Source: Ignavibacteriota bacterium
Lineage (GTDB): Bacteria > Bacteroidota > Ignavibacteria > Palsa-1295
Length of the DNA: 6,452 nt
NCBI GenBank assembly: GCA_025357895.1
Contig: JANYLL010000349.1
Location: 1 to 6,452 of the forward strand
Direction: 5' to 3'
This document shows, piece by piece, positions 5,775 through 6,452 of this stretch (the stretch's first letter is position 1; each line of letters starts with the position of its first letter). Both the position numbers and the translations under genes were made by a program. The notes under the pieces were generated by a model that saw only the letters and a program-made list of their open reading frames with translations, had not been told where the DNA came from and made no database searches.

Positions 5775-6452
5775 ATGCTCAACATAGAAATCCTGCAACG
5801 AGTACGTACTACATGGTGCAAGCGCCGCCGACCGGAATCCGAATCTACCGATTGGGGACAGTCGCTGATGATGTACGGCTTGATGAAAAGCCTTGAAGTC
5901 CGCGATGATAAGACGACACGCGAATTTATCAAGCATTGGGTGTATTTTCATATCAATGAGCAAGTGCCCGTAAATTATTTCTGCGGCTCATGGAGCTTCG
6001 GTTTACTTTATCCCGAAATTGAAAAATATTTTCCTGAGATCAAGATGCAGCTTGATGAAACGGCGCAGAAGATCTATGATTTTATTATTCATAAAAGCAT
6101 TCGTAATGGCGATGGCGTGATATTGCATAATATCGACCTGCCGAATATTTATGTTGATACCGTTTATTACGCTACCGTTACTCTTGCAAAGATCGGCGCG
6201 CACTTAAAACTTCCGTGGGAATCCGAAGTGATGAAGCAGATCAAACTTCATTTGAAAATTTTGCAGGATGGAAATAAACCATTTTATATTCACTGCCAAG
6301 AGAATGCAAGCGGCAAACGCTCCGAAGGATCTTGGGCGCGCGGCAACGGATGGGTGATGATGGCGTGTGCGGAGATCATGCCGCTGCTGAAAAAGAACTC
6401 CCCGGAATACAACGAACTGGTTACTATATTCCGTAATCTTGCAAAAAACCTT
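5775..6452 (+). CDS. GH88/GH105-type unsaturated glycuronyl (rhamnogalacturonyl) hydrolase, 3' end outside window
   Basis: The frame opens at ATG 5775 and stays open for 226 codons to the window edge, so the C-terminal part is missing. It resembles the six-hairpin glycosidases of the YteR/UGL group, which hydrate and release the unsaturated uronic acid left by polysaccharide lyases acting on pectin or other uronic-acid polymers. Supporting signs are NIYVDTVYYATVTLAKIG (124-141), whose D128 (bases 6156-6158) aligns with the catalytic aspartate of YteR; FYIHCQE (170-176), with H173 at the position of YteR's YHAWDE; and SWARGNGWVMMACAEIM (186-202), a strong family signature. The N-terminus (DWGQSLMMYGLMKSL) fits the first helical hairpin. 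No signal peptide is visible, consistent with a cytoplasmic enzyme acting on imported oligosaccharides. No Shine-Dalgarno sequence is present. The family is well supported; exact substrate and GH88 versus GH105 are unsettled. Confidence 0.82.
   Translation, partial: MLNIEILQRVRTTWCKRRRPESESTDWGQSLMMYGLMKSLEVRDDKTTREFIKHWVYFHINEQVPVNYFCGSWSFGLLYPEIEKYFPEIKMQLDETAQKIYDFIIHKSIRNGDGVILHNIDLPNIYVDTVYYATVTLAKIGAHLKLPWESEVMKQIKLHLKILQDGNKPFYIHCQENASGKRSEGSWARGNGWVMMACAEIMPLLKKNSPEYNELVTIFRNLAKNL

Noticed and set aside
5613..5963. Minus-strand ORF of 116 codons at the mutL/glycosidase junction
   Set aside because: It runs through the palindromic repeat and then antisense to the glycosidase N-terminus, which has clear family motifs; the protein looks like no family.
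1..6452. A novel defence, mobile or biosynthetic system
   Set aside because: All sizeable genes belong to well-known families with no shared accessory function; no integrase, transposase, toxin or nuclease cluster is present.

Overview
The window is an ordinary-looking stretch of bacterial chromosome with every recognisable gene on the + strand. It holds six protein genes of known family, one probable small membrane ORF, and intergenic regions unusually rich in short repeats. None of the six internal start codons has a good Shine-Dalgarno sequence upstream. That, the MutL type (its own endonuclease, no MutH), an FtsY without the long acidic N-terminal domain, and spacers full of short tandem or palindromic repeats suggest the Bacteroidota/Chlorobiota/Ignavibacteriota (FCB) group. 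This placement is an inference from general features and is only moderately secure.

Layout: (1) 1-695, the 3' part of a PAP2-type membrane phosphatase gene with altered phosphate-binding motifs. (2) 759-1769, an OppF/DppF-type peptide ABC-transporter ATPase standing without its permeases, followed by a small hairpin. (3) 1820-1924, a 34-codon ORF with one membrane segment. (4) 1935-2504, a CDP-alcohol phosphatidyltransferase (PgsA-like). (5) 2510-2544, five tandem heptamers that run almost to the ftsY start. (6) 2553-3551, ftsY. (7) 3558-3628, two opposed heptamer arrays that form a 23-bp hairpin ending four bases before mutL. (8) 3633-5555, mutL. (9) 5561-5743, a lone partial palindromic repeat and a complete 134-bp one. 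(10) 5775-6452, the 5' part of a GH88/GH105-type unsaturated glycuronyl hydrolase gene that runs off the window.

The central block (small ORF, pgsA-like, ftsY, mutL) is tightly packed and could be one transcription unit. PgsA makes the anionic phospholipid that FtsY needs to dock on the membrane, so their adjacency makes functional sense. MutL (mismatch repair) looks like an unrelated passenger. The flanking genes (phosphatase, transporter ATPase, glycosidase) share no evident pathway with it.

I found no new multi-gene system, CRISPR array, transposase or RNA gene. The most unusual content is the set of period-7 repeats on both sides of ftsY, especially the hairpin in front of mutL, in which both internal mismatches become G-U pairs in RNA. 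The small membrane ORF and the atypical PAP2 active site come next.
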